A DNA stretch of 64,000 nt, from NCBI RefSeq assembly GCF_018417535.1, contig NZ_CP070979.1, positions 310,001 to 374,000 of the forward strand. The letters are read 5' to 3'. Below are positions 25,777 through 33,749 of the stretch, one piece after another (position 1 is the stretch's first letter; each line of letters starts with the position of its first letter). Both the position numbers and the translations under genes were made by a program. Source of the stretch: Burkholderia pyrrocinia (GTDB lineage Bacteria; Pseudomonadota; Gammaproteobacteria; Burkholderiales; Burkholderiaceae). The notes below the pieces were generated by a model, which was not told the origin of the DNA, did not search any database, and saw only the letters and a list, made by a program, of their open reading frames with translations.

Positions 25777-26778
25777 ATGACGCTCGAATCCGACTGGCTC
25801 AGCCGCTTCATCGCGCTCGTCACGATCACGGGGAAGCTCGAAATCCGTTGCGCGTTCGGCGCGCCGTGGGCGGTCACGTATGAGCGCTCGCCCGCGCGCG
25901 AGATCCCGTATCACGTCGTGCTGCGCGGCCGCGCGATCCTCGAGAATCCCGACGACGGCACGGTGCGCGAACTCGGCGGCGGCGATCTCGTGCTGTTGCC
26001 GCACGGCTCCCCGCACGTGCTGCACGACGGCAGCGGGCTGCCGCCGGTGGCGGCGACCAAGCGGCCCGGCGGTCATGTTTTCATCGGCGAGAACGCGGGT
26101 ACCGGCGAGCGGCTGGACATGCTGTGCGGGCGCTTCGTGGTTGCGCCGCCGCACGACCGGCTGATCCGGCGCCACCTGCCGCCGGATCTCGTCTTGCGCG
26201 CGGCGACGGACAGCCGGGCGCCCGATGCGCTGGCCGCCACCGCGCGGCTGACCGCCCTCGTGGAACTGATGCGCGCGGAATCGCTCGAGCAGCAACTCGG
26301 CGGCCTCGCGATCCTGAATGCGCTGTCGGCGGCGCTGTTCGCGCTCGCGCTGCGCGCGATCAGCGAATCGGGGCAGGCGCCGACCGGCCTGCTGGCGCTG
26401 GCCGGCCATCCGCGTCTCGCGCCCGCGATCGTCGCGATGCTCGACGATCCGGCGCGGCCGTGGACGCTGCGCGAGCTGGCCGCGCTGTGCAGCATGTCGC
26501 GCGCGACCTTCATGCGCCACTTCCAGTCGAAGCTCGGGCACTCGGCCGCCGAGTTGCTGACGGACATCCGGATGAGCGTCGCCGCGAATGCGCTGCGCCA
26601 GCCGTCGGCCAGCGCCGAGGCCGTGTCGGCCGACGTCGGCTACCAGTCGGTGGCCGCGTTTCGGCGCGTGTTCACGCGCTGGGCGGGGATGACGCCCGGC
26701 GAGTGGCGGCGCCAGTCGCTCGGCGACCGGCGCGATGCAGCGGCACCGGACGACGGCGCCGCCGGCGACGCGGAGTAG
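25777..26778 (+). CDS. AraC-family regulator with N-terminal cupin domain
   Basis: 333 residues from the ATG at 25777. An upstream in-frame extension to 25453 overlaps the oxidoreductase gene and is rejected. Residues ~10-190 form a cupin-type sensor (EIPYHVVLRGRAIL, GGGDLVLLPHGSPHVLHDG). The C-terminal ~100 residues hold two helix-turn-helices: WTLRELAALCSMSRATFMRHF and VSADVGYQSVAAFRRVFTRWAGMTPGEWR. Members of this group typically activate a divergent oxidoreductase in response to an electrophile, which fits its position opposite the old-yellow-enzyme gene. Confidence 0.92.
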   Translation: MTLESDWLSRFIALVTITGKLEIRCAFGAPWAVTYERSPAREIPYHVVLRGRAILENPDDGTVRELGGGDLVLLPHGSPHVLHDGSGLPPVAATKRPGGHVFIGENAGTGERLDMLCGRFVVAPPHDRLIRRHLPPDLVLRAATDSRAPDALAATARLTALVELMRAESLEQQLGGLAILNALSAALFALALRAISESGQAPTGLLALAGHPRLAPAIVAMLDDPARPWTLRELAALCSMSRATFMRHFQSKLGHSAAELLTDIRMSVAANALRQPSASAEAVSADVGYQSVAAFRRVFTRWAGMTPGEWRRQSLGDRRDAAAPDDGAAGDAE

Positions 26779-26814
26779 GCCCGCAGCGGGCGGCGCGCGC
26801 TCCGGTTGCGGTCG

Positions 26815-27564
26815 TCACACCTGGGCCAGCCCGCCGTCGACGAACAGCTCGATGCCGGCCACGTAGCTGCTGTCGTCCGACGCGAGGAACAGCGCGGCGG
26901 CGGCCAGCTCCTCGGGCCGCCCGACCCGGCCGAGCGGCGTCGCGGCCGCGAACCTGTCGCGCAGCGCGGCGGCTTCCTCGGGCGTCGTCACCTGGCTTTC
27001 GATGATCGGCGTATCGATTGCCCCCGGGCTGATCGCATTGACGCGAATCCCGCGCCCCTTCAGCTCGACGGTCCAGGTTCGCGCGAGCGAGCGGACGGCC
27101 GCTTTCGCGGCGCTGTACGTGTCGTGCGCGGGCAGGCCCATCACGCCCGCGACCGAGCTCGTAAGAATGACGCTGCTGCCGTCGCGCAACAGCGGCAGCG
27201 CCTTCTGCACCGTGAAGATCAGCCCGCGCACGTTGACGTCGAAGGTCTTGTCGTAATGCTCGGGCGTGATTTGCTCGAGCGTGCGGTGCTCGATCGCGCC
27301 CGAGTTCGCGAACAGCACGTCGATCTGCCCGCGCGTGTCGCGGACGAGCGAATACAGGCGGTCGAGGTCGTCCGGTTGCGTGACGTCCACGCGAACGGCC
27401 GTCACGTTGCGGCCGATGTCGGCCGCCGCGCGGTCGAGCTCGGCCTGGCGCCGGCCGACGATGAACACGTGTGCGCCTTCGGCGACGAAGCGCCGCGCGG
27501 TGGCGAGGCCGATGCCGCTGTTGCCGCCGGTGATGACGGCGGTCCTGTCGAGCAGTCTGTCCAT
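26815..27564 (-). CDS. Short-chain dehydrogenase/reductase
   Basis: 249 residues. Rossmann cofactor motif TGGNSGIGLA near residue 12, then NSG in place of NAG (LFANSGAIEH), catalytic Ser in SSVAGVMG and YSAAKAAV with Tyr and Lys, and PGAIDTPI. It ends in the classical FVDGGLAQV. It is a soluble NAD(P)H-dependent oxidoreductase with unknown substrate. Divergent from the LysR regulator at 27819, which probably controls it. Confidence 0.94.
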   Translation of the reverse strand: MDRLLDRTAVITGGNSGIGLATARRFVAEGAHVFIVGRRQAELDRAAADIGRNVTAVRVDVTQPDDLDRLYSLVRDTRGQIDVLFANSGAIEHRTLEQITPEHYDKTFDVNVRGLIFTVQKALPLLRDGSSVILTSSVAGVMGLPAHDTYSAAKAAVRSLARTWTVELKGRGIRVNAISPGAIDTPIIESQVTTPEEAAALRDRFAAATPLGRVGRPEELAAAALFLASDDSSYVAGIELFVDGGLAQV

Positions 27565-27818
27565 GATGAAGTCCTCGAAGAGAAGCGGATTGAAGGTGGC
27601 ACGGCCGCCGCGTTTGCCGCCGCGGCGCGTGACGCCTTCAATGTGCGTGCAGGCGGCGCGATGCAGAAGCCGGCTCGTGGCGATAGGTGCTATTCCGGCG
27701 CGGCATGCGGGCGGAGCGCGAGCGTCGTACTACAATTTGCGCGGATGGCATGCCGACTGCCGGAAGAGTCATGCAGGACGGCGATGCCGCACGGAACCAG
27801 GACACGGAGAAGCAGCGC

Positions 27819-28724
27819 ATGGATCGACTCGCGGCAATGGAGACCTACGTCAGCGTCGTGGAAGCGGGTTCGTTCTCGGCGGCCGCGAAGCGGATGAACC
27901 TCGGCCAGCCGGCGATCTCGAAGTCGATCGCGCAGCTCGAGGAGCGGCTCGGCGTGCGTCTGCTGCTGCGCTCGACGCGCGGGCTGACGACGACCGACGC
28001 CGGGCAGCGTTTCTACGAACACGCGAAGCTGGCGATCCGCGAGGCCGATCAGGCCGAGCATGTCGTGCGCGATGCGTCCGCGAGCCTGTCGGGCAAGCTG
28101 CGCGTGAGCGCCGCCGTGAGCTTCACGTGCCTGCATGTGCTGCCGCTGCTCGACACGTTCCTGAGCCGTCATCCCGATCTGGAGATCGACCTCGCACTCG
28201 ACGACCGCAACATCGATCTGCTGGAAGAGGGTACCGACGTCGCGCTGCGGATGGGCGAGCTGATCGACTCGTCGATGATCGCGCGCCGCATTGCGCGCAG
28301 CCCGCGGCTCGTCGTCGGCACGCCTGCATATTTCGCGCGGGCGGGCATTCCGAAATCGCCGGCCGATCTCGCCCGTCACCAGGCGATCGTGTATTCGCGG
28401 CGGGGCGGCGGCGAATCCTGGTCGTTCAGCCGCAACGGTGCCGAAGTCGCGGTGGCGGTGTCCGGGCGCCTGCGCGTGAGCGCGGCCGAAGGGATGCGGG
28501 CCGCCGTGATCGCTGGTATGGGGCTGGCGGTCGCGTCGCGCTGGATGTTCTCGCCCGAGCTCGCGTCCGGCGCGGTGCAGGCGGTGCTGACCGACTGGGA
28601 ACTGCCGCCGATCGACCTGTGGGCCGTGTTTCCGGCCGGCCGGCTCGTGACGGCCCGCGCCCGCGCGTTCGTCGAATTCGTCGAACAGGCGCTGGCGGAA
28701 GGCGAACCCGCGCCGGCGCGATGA
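27819..28724 (+). CDS. LysR-family transcriptional regulator
   Basis: 301 residues. Start at 27819 is chosen because GGAGAAG lies at 27806-27812 and the protein then begins MDRLAAMETYVSVVEAGSFSAAAKRMN; in-frame codons further upstream are weaker. Winged helix LGQPAISKSIAQLEERLGVRLLLRSTRGLTTTDAG is followed by the two-lobe effector domain (SGKLRVSAAVSFTCLHVLPLLDTFLSRHPDLEIDL). Divergent from one SDR gene and close to a second SDR and the peroxiredoxin/CMD genes, its likely targets. Confidence 0.95.
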   Translation: MDRLAAMETYVSVVEAGSFSAAAKRMNLGQPAISKSIAQLEERLGVRLLLRSTRGLTTTDAGQRFYEHAKLAIREADQAEHVVRDASASLSGKLRVSAAVSFTCLHVLPLLDTFLSRHPDLEIDLALDDRNIDLLEEGTDVALRMGELIDSSMIARRIARSPRLVVGTPAYFARAGIPKSPADLARHQAIVYSRRGGGESWSFSRNGAEVAVAVSGRLRVSAAEGMRAAVIAGMGLAVASRWMFSPELASGAVQAVLTDWELPPIDLWAVFPAGRLVTARARAFVEFVEQALAEGEPAPAR

Positions 28725-28770
28725 AGGCGGCCGGGCGGGGCCGCCGGTTACCCCGCGCCGCGGCCGCCGC

Positions 28771-29487
28771 TCAGAACGGTGCCTTGCCGATCGACGCGCC
28801 GCCGTCGACGTAGAGCGTCTGCCCTGTCATGAAGCCGGCGTCGTCCGACAGCAGGAATGCGATCGTCGCCGCGATTTCGTCGGGCTTGCCGAAGCGCCCC
28901 ATCGGCACGGCGGCGAGATAGCGCCGCTCGCCTTCGCTGCCCGGCGCATTGTTCGCGCGGAACAGTTCCGTTTCGGTCGGCCCGGGCGCCACCGCGTTGA
29001 CCGTGACGCCCGTGCCCGCGAGTTCCAGTGCCCACGATCGCGAAAAGCTCACGAGCGCGGCTTTCGCCGCCGCATACGCGGTGCGCTGCACGATGCCGAG
29101 CACGGTCAGGCTGGAAAGGTTGACGACGCGCCCCCAGCCGCGCTCGCGCATGCCGGGCAGCAGTGCCTGCACGGTCTGGATGGCCGGATGCAGGTTCAGC
29201 GCGAGTACGTCGTCGAGATCGCCGAGCGTCACGTCGCCGACGGACTGCGGGCGCACGAGGCCGACATTGTTCACGACGCCGTCGATCGCGTGCCGCTGCA
29301 CGAGTGTTTGCAGCACGGCGGCGGTCGCCCGGCTGTCGGCGAGATCGACGCGAACGAGTTCGCCCGGGAAATCCGCGTCGTCGCGCGCGAGGCCGATGAC
29401 GCGATGCCCGGTGCGCACGAGCCGTTCGGCAAGCGCGCGTCCGATTCCCTTGGTGGCGCCGGTGACGAGAAAAGTGCGTGCAGTCAT
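28771..29487 (-). CDS. Short-chain dehydrogenase/reductase
   Basis: 238 residues. Cofactor loop TGATKGIGRALA, NNVGLVRP in place of NAG, catalytic Ser in LSSLTVLG and YAAAKAALVSFSR, and PGPTETELFR. C-terminal GQTLYVDGGASIG. The protein differs clearly from the SDR at 26815, so this is not a recent duplicate. It lies downstream of the peroxiredoxin gene on the same strand, but a strong hairpin separates the two, so it may have its own promoter. Confidence 0.93.
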   Translation of the reverse strand: MTARTFLVTGATKGIGRALAERLVRTGHRVIGLARDDADFPGELVRVDLADSRATAAVLQTLVQRHAIDGVVNNVGLVRPQSVGDVTLGDLDDVLALNLHPAIQTVQALLPGMRERGWGRVVNLSSLTVLGIVQRTAYAAAKAALVSFSRSWALELAGTGVTVNAVAPGPTETELFRANNAPGSEGERRYLAAVPMGRFGKPDEIAATIAFLLSDDAGFMTGQTLYVDGGASIGKAPF

Positions 29488-29506
29488 GAAGGACTCCAGA
29501 TTAAAT

Positions 29507-29551
29507 GGGAAAACAGGAAGAACCGCCGCGCCACGTGCAGTGGCGCGGCGG
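29507..29551 (-). terminator. Intrinsic terminator after the peroxiredoxin gene
   Basis: CCGCCGCGCCAC (29523-29534) and GTGGCGCGGCGG (29540-29551) form a perfect 12-bp stem with a 5-base loop. Reading the minus strand, the hairpin comes 7 bp after the peroxiredoxin stop and is followed by TTCTTCCTGTTTTCCC. This is a convincing rho-independent terminator for leftward transcription. Confidence 0.75.
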
Positions 29552-29558
29552 CACACGC

Positions 29559-30227
29559 TCACGCGTGCACGGCCTTTTCGATGACCGGGAACATGTCCGA
29601 CGGATCGGGGCGATGCGTATAGTCGGGATTGACTTCCGAATACAGCACGATGCCGTCCTGGCCGATCACGTAGCGTGCCGGCATCGGCAGCGTCCAGCCC
29701 GGATCGTTGTTGATTGCGGGCAGGTCGTTCTTCAGCATCTTGTACAGGTCGACCAGATAGTCGGGCAGGGTGAAGCGCAGGCCGAACGCCGCGCCCGTCT
29801 CGCCGTTCACGTCGCCGAGCACCGGGAAATCGAGGTGGTTCGTGCGGACCGACTTGCGGCTGTTGACGGCCGTCTGCGGCGAAATCGCGACCATGTTCGC
29901 GCCGAGCGCCGTGAGCTGCGGCAGCGCTTCGTTCAGCGCCTGCAGTTCGAGGTTGCAATACGGGCACCAGACACCGCGATAGAACGTGACGACGAGCGGC
30001 CCCTTTGCGAGCAGGTCGACCGACGACACGTCGTTGCCGTCCTGGTCTTTCAGGCGGAACGTCGGCGCGCGATCGCCGGCCTTGATCGCGCGGGCGGCCT
30101 GGCCGCTCGCGATCAGTTCGGCCGTCGCGCGTTCCATGATCGGATGGATTCCGGGCGGCGCGTTGTACGGCGGCTTGCCGGCCTTGAAGTCGGCCTTGAA
30201 TGCGTCGAGTTTGTCCTGGAGCGACAT
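29559..30227 (-). CDS. AhpC/TSA-type peroxiredoxin-like protein
   Basis: 222 residues from the ATG at 30227, preceded by AGGAG. The thioredoxin fold starts with GDRAPTFRLKDQDGNDVSSVDLLAKGPLVVTFYRGVWCPYC. The active region is WCPYC, a CxxC arrangement rather than the plain PxxxTxxC of typical peroxiredoxins, and the long N-terminal helix PPYNAPPGIHPIMERATAEL is characteristic of this AhpC/TSA subgroup. It would reduce peroxides or act as a thiol oxidoreductase. Flanked by an AhpD-like CMD protein and an SDR, consistent with a redox-defence set. Confidence 0.88.
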   Translation of the reverse strand: MSLQDKLDAFKADFKAGKPPYNAPPGIHPIMERATAELIASGQAARAIKAGDRAPTFRLKDQDGNDVSSVDLLAKGPLVVTFYRGVWCPYCNLELQALNEALPQLTALGANMVAISPQTAVNSRKSVRTNHLDFPVLGDVNGETGAAFGLRFTLPDYLVDLYKMLKNDLPAINNDPGWTLPMPARYVIGQDGIVLYSEVNPDYTHRPDPSDMFPVIEKAVHA

Positions 30228-30403
30228 GGCGAATCTCCTGTGCGTGGATGGAAGTCGGGTTGCGTGGCGGGCGAGCGTTCGGCTCGTCGTGGAACCCATC
30301 TTCGGCGAAGCGCTGTCGTGTCGGTAGCGGGCTCGGGCGCATAACTTCCATTCTCGGCGGGAATGGGCACGGCGTGACGGCGTGACGGCAGTCGTCAACG
30401 CAA

Positions 30404-30440
30404 CGCGCCCGTCGCGGCAACAGGGCCGGCGACGGGCGCG
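30404..30440 (-). terminator. Hairpin between CMD and peroxiredoxin genes, possible terminator
   Basis: CGCGCCCGTCGC (30404-30415) and GCGACGGGCGCG (30429-30440) form a perfect 12-bp stem with a 13-base loop, 57 bp after the CMD-gene stop on the minus strand. No T-tract follows, so it may slow polymerase or stabilise the 3' end rather than terminate fully. Confidence 0.45.
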
Positions 30441-30496
30441 GTCGAAACGGACGCGGGCGCCGGCATCGGGACCGCATGCCGGCGATGCCGCCGTGC

Positions 30497-31039
30497 TTAC
30501 TTCACGGGCGGAAAATCGACGACCGTGTCGTTGATGCGGTTGAACGTGTTGGTGAAGATCGTCAGCGCGATCGCGAGCGAGATTTCAGCGAGTTGCGCGT
30601 CCGTGTAGCCGGCTTCGCGGATCGACGCGAATTCGTCGTCGGTGATCGTGCCGCTGGTCCGTTGCAGGTTCAGCACGAAGCGGATCAGCGCGTCGCGCTT
30701 CGCGTCGCCGGTGTTCGGCTGGGCCGAGCGGATCGCGCGCAGCGCGTCGGCCGACAGGCCGGTCATCTTGCCGAGCAGGTTGTGCGCGGCGACGCAGTAG
30801 TCGCACCCGGTGTCGGCGCTGACGAGCAGCTTGATCGTTTCGAGATCCTGCTTGCTCAGCGTGCCGCCGGCGAGCGCGCCTTCGGCGTTGAGCACGGCCG
30901 CGAGCGCGTTCGGCGCGAGATGGCCGACGGCGGCGAACAGGTTGGGGACGGTGCCGCCGGCGATCTTGCGGACTTGTGCGTACACGTCGGCGGTCGCGCC
31001 GGTGGCGGATTCGATGGCGGGGATGGCGATGCGGCTCAT
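30497..31039 (-). CDS. Carboxymuconolactone decarboxylase (AhpD-like) family protein
   Basis: 180 residues from the ATG at 31039, with AGGAGC upstream. Helical CMD fold with the redox pair in SADTGCDYCVAAHNLLGKMTGL (CxxC plus His, as in AhpD-like alkylhydroperoxidases), then ALIRFVLNLQRTSGTITDDE and LAEISLAIALTIFTNTFNRI. Such proteins often recycle a peroxiredoxin, and one is encoded 270 bp downstream. The 3' half of this gene is also present as a broken copy at 21704-21963. Confidence 0.92.
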   Translation of the reverse strand: MSRIAIPAIESATGATADVYAQVRKIAGGTVPNLFAAVGHLAPNALAAVLNAEGALAGGTLSKQDLETIKLLVSADTGCDYCVAAHNLLGKMTGLSADALRAIRSAQPNTGDAKRDALIRFVLNLQRTSGTITDDEFASIREAGYTDAQLAEISLAIALTIFTNTFNRINDTVVDFPPVK

Positions 31040-31193
31040 GACTGGCTCCTTGATCGGAAAGTTGGCGCCCGTTCGTTCGGGGTGACTCAACTTTAGAAGC
31101 GCAGGCCGATCCTCGTAAGACGCAAAATCGCCAAATTGATGCTCAAAAGTATCAAACGGATTAGCGGCGGCTCGCGATCGCCGGTACCTGAAA

Positions 31194-31217
31194 CCGGCTC
31201 CGGCTCCGGCTCCGGCT
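31194..31217. repeat. (CCGGCT)4 simple sequence repeat
   Basis: Four perfect copies of CCGGCT run from 31194 to 31217 in the spacer between the CMD promoter and the small gene ending at 31243. Hexamer repeats can vary in number by slippage; no consequence is evident here. Confidence 0.8.
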
Positions 31218-31242
31218 CCGAGCCCGGCGGTTCCCCGGCGCT

Positions 31243-31464
31243 CTACTTCCGGCTTTTCAGGAAGGTTCGCCCTTCGACCGTGATCGACGCGCCGGAGCGG
31301 CCGTGCACGGGATGGCTGACGAAACCCGCGCTGACGAGTTCCCGCGCGATCGACCAGCCGAGCGCCGGCGCATCGCGTCCGTAGCGAACGTCGGCGAGGC
31401 GTTCGAGCGCCCAGATTGCGGAGGCTGACAGGTTGGGGGTGTTGGACGTGTCGTTGTCGCTCAT
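31243..31464 (-). CDS. Small conserved-looking hypothetical protein
   Basis: 73 residues from the ATG at 31464, which has GAGGAAG upstream; an in-frame start at 31536 is less likely. Sequence SASAIWALERLADVRYGRDAPALGWSIARELVSAGFVSHPVHGRSGASITVEGRTFLKSRK looks like a compact helical/winged domain, with a basic C-terminus. No family is recognised. Good codon use and ribosome site support it as real. Confidence 0.6.
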   Translation of the reverse strand: MSDNDTSNTPNLSASAIWALERLADVRYGRDAPALGWSIARELVSAGFVSHPVHGRSGASITVEGRTFLKSRK

Positions 31465-31529
31465 CGCTTCCTCGGGGAATGGAGATTCGGGGTGGGCGGC
31501 GCAATGCCGCAAGATTGGCGAGGCACGCG

Positions 31530-31793
31530 TCAGCACGCCTGCAGCAAGGGCAGCAGCGCGTGAAGCGCCGCTTCCTCGTCGGGGCCGGTGGCCAGCACCT
31601 GGGCCGACATGCCGCCGTGTACCTGTAGCGACGCGATGGCGACGCCGTCCTTCGCGTTCTCGCTATGCCCGTTCGCGATCAGCAGGATGTCGCTTTCGAA
31701 GCGGCGTGCCGCGTCGACGGCCGCGTCTCGCGCGGCACAGCCGCGGTTGCGGTTCCACGCGGGACCGATTTGAACGTACACAACGGTTGCCAC
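31530..31793 (-). CDS. Degenerate HPr-like protein lacking the phospho-histidine
   Basis: 87 residues from a GTG at 31793, with GGAGG a little far upstream. The region AARDAAVDAARRFESDILLIANGHSENAKDGVAIASL then VHGGMSAQVLATGPDEEAALHALLPLL follows the HPr fold closely: FxSDIxL, G.SxNAK, GxxxxVxAxGPDExxAL. HPr proteins have LHARPAA around the phosphorylated His; here the same place reads CAARDAA, so the His is absent. It cannot carry phosphate on that residue and is more likely a regulatory relative. A longer N-terminus reaching 31982 is proline/arginine-rich and is rejected. Confidence 0.6.
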   Translation of the reverse strand: MATVVYVQIGPAWNRNRGCAARDAAVDAARRFESDILLIANGHSENAKDGVAIASLQVHGGMSAQVLATGPDEEAALHALLPLLQAC

Positions 31794-32037
31794 GATGCTG
31801 GAAAACCTCCGGACGGGTGGTCGGGATCGGTACGCGGCGCCGGGCCGGCAACGCACCGGGGGCGCGCGAAACGCGGTTTCACGACGCGTGTCGCGTACAT
31901 CGTATGGCCGGCCTTTCACGATTTCCCGCGGGGTCGCGGGGCGTCGATCGGGTGGCCGAGGTGCGCCATCCGGTGCGAACATGCCGGCATCCTCACTGAA
32001 GCCGCCTTCAAGTTCGTCGAATGTTGCGAAGTGGGGG

Positions 32038-32078
32038 ATTATAATGCATAGGTCAGATCATGTGTATTGCATTATAAT
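32038..32078. promoter_or_regulatory. Perfect 11-bp AT-rich inverted repeat upstream of phnA
   Basis: ATTATAATGCA (32038-32048) and TGCATTATAAT (32068-32078) are exact reverse complements with a 19-bp spacer, set in a GC-rich background. It lies 132 bp before the phnA start in the 416-bp spacer shared with the divergent HPr-like gene. The arms contain TATAAT, so they may be back-to-back promoter -10 elements as well as an operator. Nothing else is seen in 31794-32209. Confidence 0.5.
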
Positions 32079-32209
32079 GTCGTGTGCGCCGATACCGGTC
32101 CGCCGCTTCGTTGGCGGGCATGTCCCGGCCACACTCGCCCGGGCGCGCGGCCTGCTCGCCCGGCATTTCTTTATCGACCGACCCGAACTCCTCCCGAATG
32201 GAAGCTGCA

Positions 32210-32554
32210 ATGAACGCCGCCCCCGCCTGCCCGCAATGCGCGATGGAAAACACCTACCCGGACGGCACGCTGACCGTGTGCGCGGACTGCGGCCATGAAT
32301 GGTCGGCCGGCGCCGGCGCCGAAGCGGGCGACGAACCGGCAGGCGACGTCGTCAAGGACGCGAACGGCAACGTGTTGTCGGACGGCGATTCGGTCGTGCT
32401 GATCAAGGACTTGCGCGTGAAGGGCTCGTCGATCACGCTGAAGATGGGCACCAAGGTGAAGAGCATCCGGCTCGTCGGCGGCGATCACGAAGTCGACTGC
32501 AAGACCGACATGGGCGGCTTCATGCTGAAGGCCTGCTATCTGAAGAAGGTCTGA
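32210..32554 (+). CDS. phnA: PhnA/YjdM-family zinc-ribbon protein
   Basis: 114 residues, a full-length match to the PhnA/YjdM family: N-terminal zinc ribbon PACPQCAMENTYPDGTLTVCADCGHEW (two CxxC pairs), a short acidic linker, then the SH3-like DANGNVLSDGDSVVLIKDLRVKGSSITLKMGTKVKSIRLV and final GGFMLKACYLKKV. Despite the historic name it is not part of phosphonate breakdown proper; the exact role is unclear. Start at 32210 preferred, and ATG 32198 is also in frame. Confidence 0.95.
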   Translation: MNAAPACPQCAMENTYPDGTLTVCADCGHEWSAGAGAEAGDEPAGDVVKDANGNVLSDGDSVVLIKDLRVKGSSITLKMGTKVKSIRLVGGDHEVDCKTDMGGFMLKACYLKKV

Positions 32555-32595
32555 GCGCATACTGCGATCGACCGTTCCCATCCGGCTAGCCGAGT

Positions 32596-33432
32596 ATGAT
32601 CGAGGATCGCACTTCCTACGAAGCATTTGTCAGATTCCTGGCGACGCCGCTGAACGACGGCCGGCCTTTCGTGCTGGAGACGCGGCACGCGCTCTCGCTG
32701 CACTTCGATCATTTCGGCACGCAGAGCTTCATGTCGCTCAGGGATCCGGCCCGGCTCGAGCTCGGCTATACGCGCGTGATGATGGGCTTTCTGCTGCTGC
32801 AGCCCGAGCCTGCACATATCTGCATGCTCGGGCTCGGCGGCGGTTCGCTCGCGAAGTACTGCTACCGGCATCTGCCCGGCGCGGCGATCGATGCGGTCGA
32901 GATCAACCCGGACGTGATCGCGCTGCGCGACGTGTTCAGGATTCCTGCCGATGACGCGCGGTTCGCGGTGGTGTGCGCCGACGGCGCGGATCACGTGGCG
33001 AGGGCGGACATCCGGACGGACGTGATCCTGCACGACGTGTTTGTCGCCGACGGCACGCCGGGCCGGTGTGCCGGCGCCGCATTCCTCGACGCGTGCCGCG
33101 CGCGCCTGAGCGAAACGGGTGTGCTGGCGATCAACCTGATGGACGACGATCCGGCGCTGCCGCAGCATCTCGAGCTACTGCGATCGGTGTTCGGGTCGTC
33201 GTATGCGCTGGTGCCGTGCGGCGACGACAACAACTTCGTCGTGTTCGCGTGGAAGGACGATCGCCGGCTGCCGTCGCTGCGCATCCTGCTAGAACGCGCG
33301 CTCGCGTGTGCGCAGGCGGGCGAGCTCAAGCTGGCGGCCACCGCAAGGCGGATGAAGGCCGGGGAAGGCGTCGATCCGCAGCGGCTGGTCTGGCGTGCGC
33401 AATCGCACGGGCGATGGGAAATCGGCGCGTAA
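32596..33432 (+). CDS. Spermidine synthase-like methyltransferase-fold protein
   Basis: 278 residues with the Rossmann nucleotide site ICMLGLGGGSLAKYCYRHLPGAAIDAVEINPDVIALRDVF and a DGADHVA turn, the arrangement of polyamine synthases of the SpeE fold. The aminopropyl-transfer loop is HDVFVADGTPGRC rather than the D(S/T)xDP seen in true SpeE, so the reaction is uncertain. Many such stand-alone bacterial proteins are annotated as fused or putative spermidine synthases. It starts 41 bp after phnA and may be co-transcribed with it. Confidence 0.82.
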   Translation: MIEDRTSYEAFVRFLATPLNDGRPFVLETRHALSLHFDHFGTQSFMSLRDPARLELGYTRVMMGFLLLQPEPAHICMLGLGGGSLAKYCYRHLPGAAIDAVEINPDVIALRDVFRIPADDARFAVVCADGADHVARADIRTDVILHDVFVADGTPGRCAGAAFLDACRARLSETGVLAINLMDDDPALPQHLELLRSVFGSSYALVPCGDDNNFVVFAWKDDRRLPSLRILLERALACAQAGELKLAATARRMKAGEGVDPQRLVWRAQSHGRWEIGA

Positions 33433-33476
33433 CCGGTGCGTAACCGGCGCCGCGGGCGCGGCCTGTGCGGCCGCGC

Positions 33477-33662
33477 TTACTTCACGCGCTTGCCGAGCGC
33501 ACTCTTGGTCTTGTACGTCACGCCGTGCCGGTCGAGATACTCGCGGATCAACTGCCGTACGACTTGCGACGGCGTGAGATCCTGCTCCGCGCAGAGCATC
33601 TCGAAGGCTTCTTTCTTCGCGGGGTCGATCAGGACGGTCAGGCGGGCGGTTTTCGTTTCCAT
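33477..33662 (-). CDS. Ribbon-helix-helix (CopG-like) protein
   Basis: 61 residues: a beta strand TARLTVLIDPAKKEAFEMLCAEQ, then LTPSQVVRQLIREYLDRHGV, the CopG/Arc pattern in which a short strand binds the DNA groove and two helices dimerise. The basic tail is TKSALGKRVK. No toxin gene sits beside it, so it is more likely a small autoregulator than an antitoxin. AT-rich ATTATAATCGATC lies just upstream of its start. Confidence 0.8.
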   Translation of the reverse strand: METKTARLTVLIDPAKKEAFEMLCAEQDLTPSQVVRQLIREYLDRHGVTYKTKSALGKRVK

Positions 33663-33749
33663 TGCGAGGCGAGGGTGGTCGGTATGTTAATCAAATTATA
33701 ATCGATCCGCTTTCGGCGCCACCGCCGGAAATAGCATCGTCGCGTCCGA

